A program made the position numbers and the translations under genes. This document shows positions 62,295 to 64,000 of a DNA stretch of 64,000 bases, in pieces. This DNA comes from Paenibacillus glycanilyticus (GTDB lineage: Bacteria; Bacillota; Bacilli; Paenibacillales; Paenibacillaceae), in contig NZ_BSSQ01000018.1 in assembly GCF_030161375.1 (NCBI RefSeq), forward strand, positions 1 to 64,000, given 5' to 3'. The notes below the pieces were generated by a model. That model worked only from the letters and a program-made list of their open reading frames with translations, made no database searches and was not told the DNA's origin. The stretch's first letter is position 1; each line of letters starts with the position of its first letter.

Positions 62295-63682
62295 CCTTTC
62301 GAATGGTCAGGTTCAGGATTCAGCGGCAGACGGACGACAAATACCGCCCCCTGCTCCGCGTCCTCGATTTCGATCGTTCCGCTATGAATGTCGATGATTT
62401 TCTTGACAATGGATAAGCCTAAGCCGCTTCCGCCTTGCGTACGGTCCCTTGAAGGATCCACCTTATAAAACCGTTCAAATACCCGCTCCCGCTCTTCCTC
62501 CGGGATACCGCTGCCCGAGTCGGCGATCCGAACGATGGCGAACCCTTCCTGCTCCGACAGCTGGAAAGAGATTTTGCCTTCCTCGGGCGTGAATTTGATG
62601 CTGTTGGCCAGCAAGTTGATCCATACCTGATTAAGCTGATCCTCGTCCGCTTTAATAACCGTTTCCTCCATTAATAATTCCACGGTCAGCCTTTTGGCCA
62701 GCCAAGTTGGTTCGGAGGATAAAACAACGTCACGCAGCTGCCTGTCCAGCCGGTACGCTACCGGCTCATAGGGATGATGCTCGGAATCAAGCGAAGCCAG
62801 CTTGAGCAGGTTTTCGCTTAAGCGGGATAACCGGCTACTCTCCTGTTTAATAATACCAACATAACGATTCCGGTCGCCTGCCGTCAAATCTTCGCTGCGG
62901 AGCGCCTCGGCAAAACCGCCGATCGAAGTGAGCGGCGACTGGATTTCATGCGATACGTTCGATACAAAATCCCGGCGCATCGTCTCAAGCTGCGATAAGC
63001 TATGCGCCATCTTGTTAATGCTGTCCGCCAGCTCTCCAAGCTCGTTCTTATGCGAGGTCGGCAGCTCGACGCTGAAGTCGCCTTTTGCTATTCGGGTTGT
63101 GGCGGCCGTCATCATTTTGAGCGGCTTCACCAAGTACCGGGCAGCGAACAGAATCAAGACGCAGCCAACGACAAGCAAAGTGATCAGAATCGTAAACGTA
63201 TTCCGCTGGAAGCTGCGCACCTGACGGACATGGTCCGGCGTAATAAACACGGCCCATTCCGTGTTGCCGAATTGAGCCAAACGTCCGTATGCCGGAGGCG
63301 AAGGAGGTCCGCTCTCATGCTCCTCCGCGTACTTTACCCGTTCGGTCCGGCCGCCAAACACGTTCTCGACCGTCTTGTAAGTCAAATGATTCACAATCGC
63401 CCGGCTTGTCCGGCCGACTTGAATAACAAGACCGTTCCGGTTAACCGCAACGATGGACATCTCTTGAAGACTCGAGACCTGCTCGAGGAACATGGGGAGC
63501 GAACGCGGCGAAGAATCATTGTACAGCTTCTCAAGCCGCGTAATCATCATTTCCTCCATGCCGTTCTGCCCTTGGAGATCCCGGCGGAACAGCTGGTTAG
63601 CCGTATAATAGGCAATGCTAATACTTACTAATACGATGACCAGAAATGTCACCGCTATTCGCACGTACAAGCTGCGGATCAT
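62291..63682 (-). CDS. Sensor histidine kinase
   Basis: A 463-residue kinase: transmembrane helices near residues 8-28 and 165-187 bracket an extracellular sensor domain, followed by HAMP (about 190-235), HisKA with His245 in SHEIQSPLTSI, and HATPase with NLLANSIKF (N box), ADSGSGIP (G1) and GGSGLGLSI (G2). It overlaps the response-regulator stop and the galU start by 4 bases each. The signal is unknown; an envelope signal would fit galU as neighbour. Confidence 0.95.
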   Translation of the reverse strand: MIRSLYVRIAVTFLVIVLVSISIAYYTANQLFRRDLQGQNGMEEMMITRLEKLYNDSSPRSLPMFLEQVSSLQEMSIVAVNRNGLVIQVGRTSRAIVNHLTYKTVENVFGGRTERVKYAEEHESGPPSPPAYGRLAQFGNTEWAVFITPDHVRQVRSFQRNTFTILITLLVVGCVLILFAARYLVKPLKMMTAATTRIAKGDFSVELPTSHKNELGELADSINKMAHSLSQLETMRRDFVSNVSHEIQSPLTSIGGFAEALRSEDLTAGDRNRYVGIIKQESSRLSRLSENLLKLASLDSEHHPYEPVAYRLDRQLRDVVLSSEPTWLAKRLTVELLMEETVIKADEDQLNQVWINLLANSIKFTPEEGKISFQLSEQEGFAIVRIADSGSGIPEEERERVFERFYKVDPSRDRTQGGSGLGLSIVKKIIDIHSGTIEIEDAEQGAVFVVRLPLNPEPDHSKG

Positions 63683-64000
63683 GCCCGCTCCTCCAGCCGG
63701 TAGCCAAGACCCCGAATCGTTACAATGCGGAAGCCAAAGTCCTCTTCCGGAAACCGTTCGCGAAGACGCTTAATATGCACGTCGACGGTACGCTCGTCCC
63801 CTTCGTAGTTCATCCCCCACAGTTGCTCGATGAGATGCTCTCTGGTGAACGTTTTCCCCGGGTAGCTTGCTAACTTGAACAAGAGCTCAAATTCCTTCGG
63901 CGGCAGCAAAATCTTCTCCCCGTTTGCTACCAGTTGGAAATCCGACCGGTTCATCGAAAGTCCGCCCAGCTCCACCACCTGCGACGAAGCGATGCGGTAA
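63679..64000 (-). CDS. OmpR-family response regulator, 5' end outside the window
   Basis: The last ~106 residues of a response regulator: the OmpR/PhoB winged-helix DNA-binding domain with LPPKEFELLFKLASYPGK, TREHLIEQLWG, DERTVDVHIKRLRERF and VTIRGLGYRLE. The frame is open to the window edge, and the receiver domain lies beyond it. Its stop overlaps the kinase start (ATGA). The GTG near 63978 is internal, not a start. Confidence 0.95.
   Translation of the reverse strand, partial: YRIASSQVVELGGLSMNRSDFQLVANGEKILLPPKEFELLFKLASYPGKTFTREHLIEQLWGMNYEGDERTVDVHIKRLRERFPEEDFGFRIVTIRGLGYRLEERA

Overview
The window looks like a piece of a Paenibacillus or close Paenibacillaceae genome. The grounds are a GC-rich Bacillales gene set, Gram-positive ribosome binding sites throughout, S-layer-homology (SLH) surface proteins, a YesM/YesN two-component pair with LplABC-type sugar transport genes, and NEAT-domain heme proteins. 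There is no rRNA or tRNA gene to fix the taxonomy. The first 56 bases are not genomic: they are Illumina Nextera adapter, so this is a contig end.

Layout. 57-4573 (minus): MoxR ATPase, DUF58 protein and a transglutaminase cut by the contig end. 4662-12200: polysaccharide deacetylase, thiol peroxidase Bcp, a three-gene ABC-2 exporter, an LCP-family enzyme and a glutamate-1-semialdehyde aminomutase. 12375-28468 is a polysaccharide-use locus: a 2,876-residue SLH protein with two GH16 glucanase domains, a solute-binding lipoprotein, two sugar permeases, and a divergent YesM/YesN-type sensor and regulator. 28533-45954 is mostly housekeeping or small accessory units: a PhyH oxygenase with a divergent AraC regulator, inositol monophosphatase, TauE exporter, UvsE, Ddl, an amidase, aconitase, an IclR regulator, an alpha/beta hydrolase, FolE, YneF-like protein, QueG, RNase HI, signal peptidase I, NtdP and an acetyltransferase. 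46311-50973: Mn superoxide dismutase, a Pro/Gly repeat protein, an HtrA-like protease and a zinc-ribbon membrane protein.

51139-61284 is an Isd-type heme acquisition island arranged as two divergent operons around a Fur-box-bearing control region (57689-58196). The leftward operon encodes a membrane-anchored NEAT protein, an SLH-anchored protein with three near-identical NEAT-like repeats plus one canonical NEAT domain, and a complete IsdE/IsdF/ATPase importer. The rightward operon encodes a second binding protein, permease and ATPase. That last ATPase is fused in frame to an IsdG-type heme-degrading monooxygenase, and a strong internal ribosome binding site and ATG lie exactly at the domain boundary. 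I infer that surface NEAT proteins capture heme, two ABC systems import it and IsdG opens it to release iron. The fusion is the most unusual gene in the window.

61404-64000: GalU, a sensor histidine kinase and the DNA-binding end of its response regulator, cut by the window edge. Intergenic regions hold a 36-bp tandem array (39220-39419), a 76-bp tandem array with palindromic cores (48251-48499), a dispersed 20-bp motif, several cre-like sites and many intrinsic terminators.
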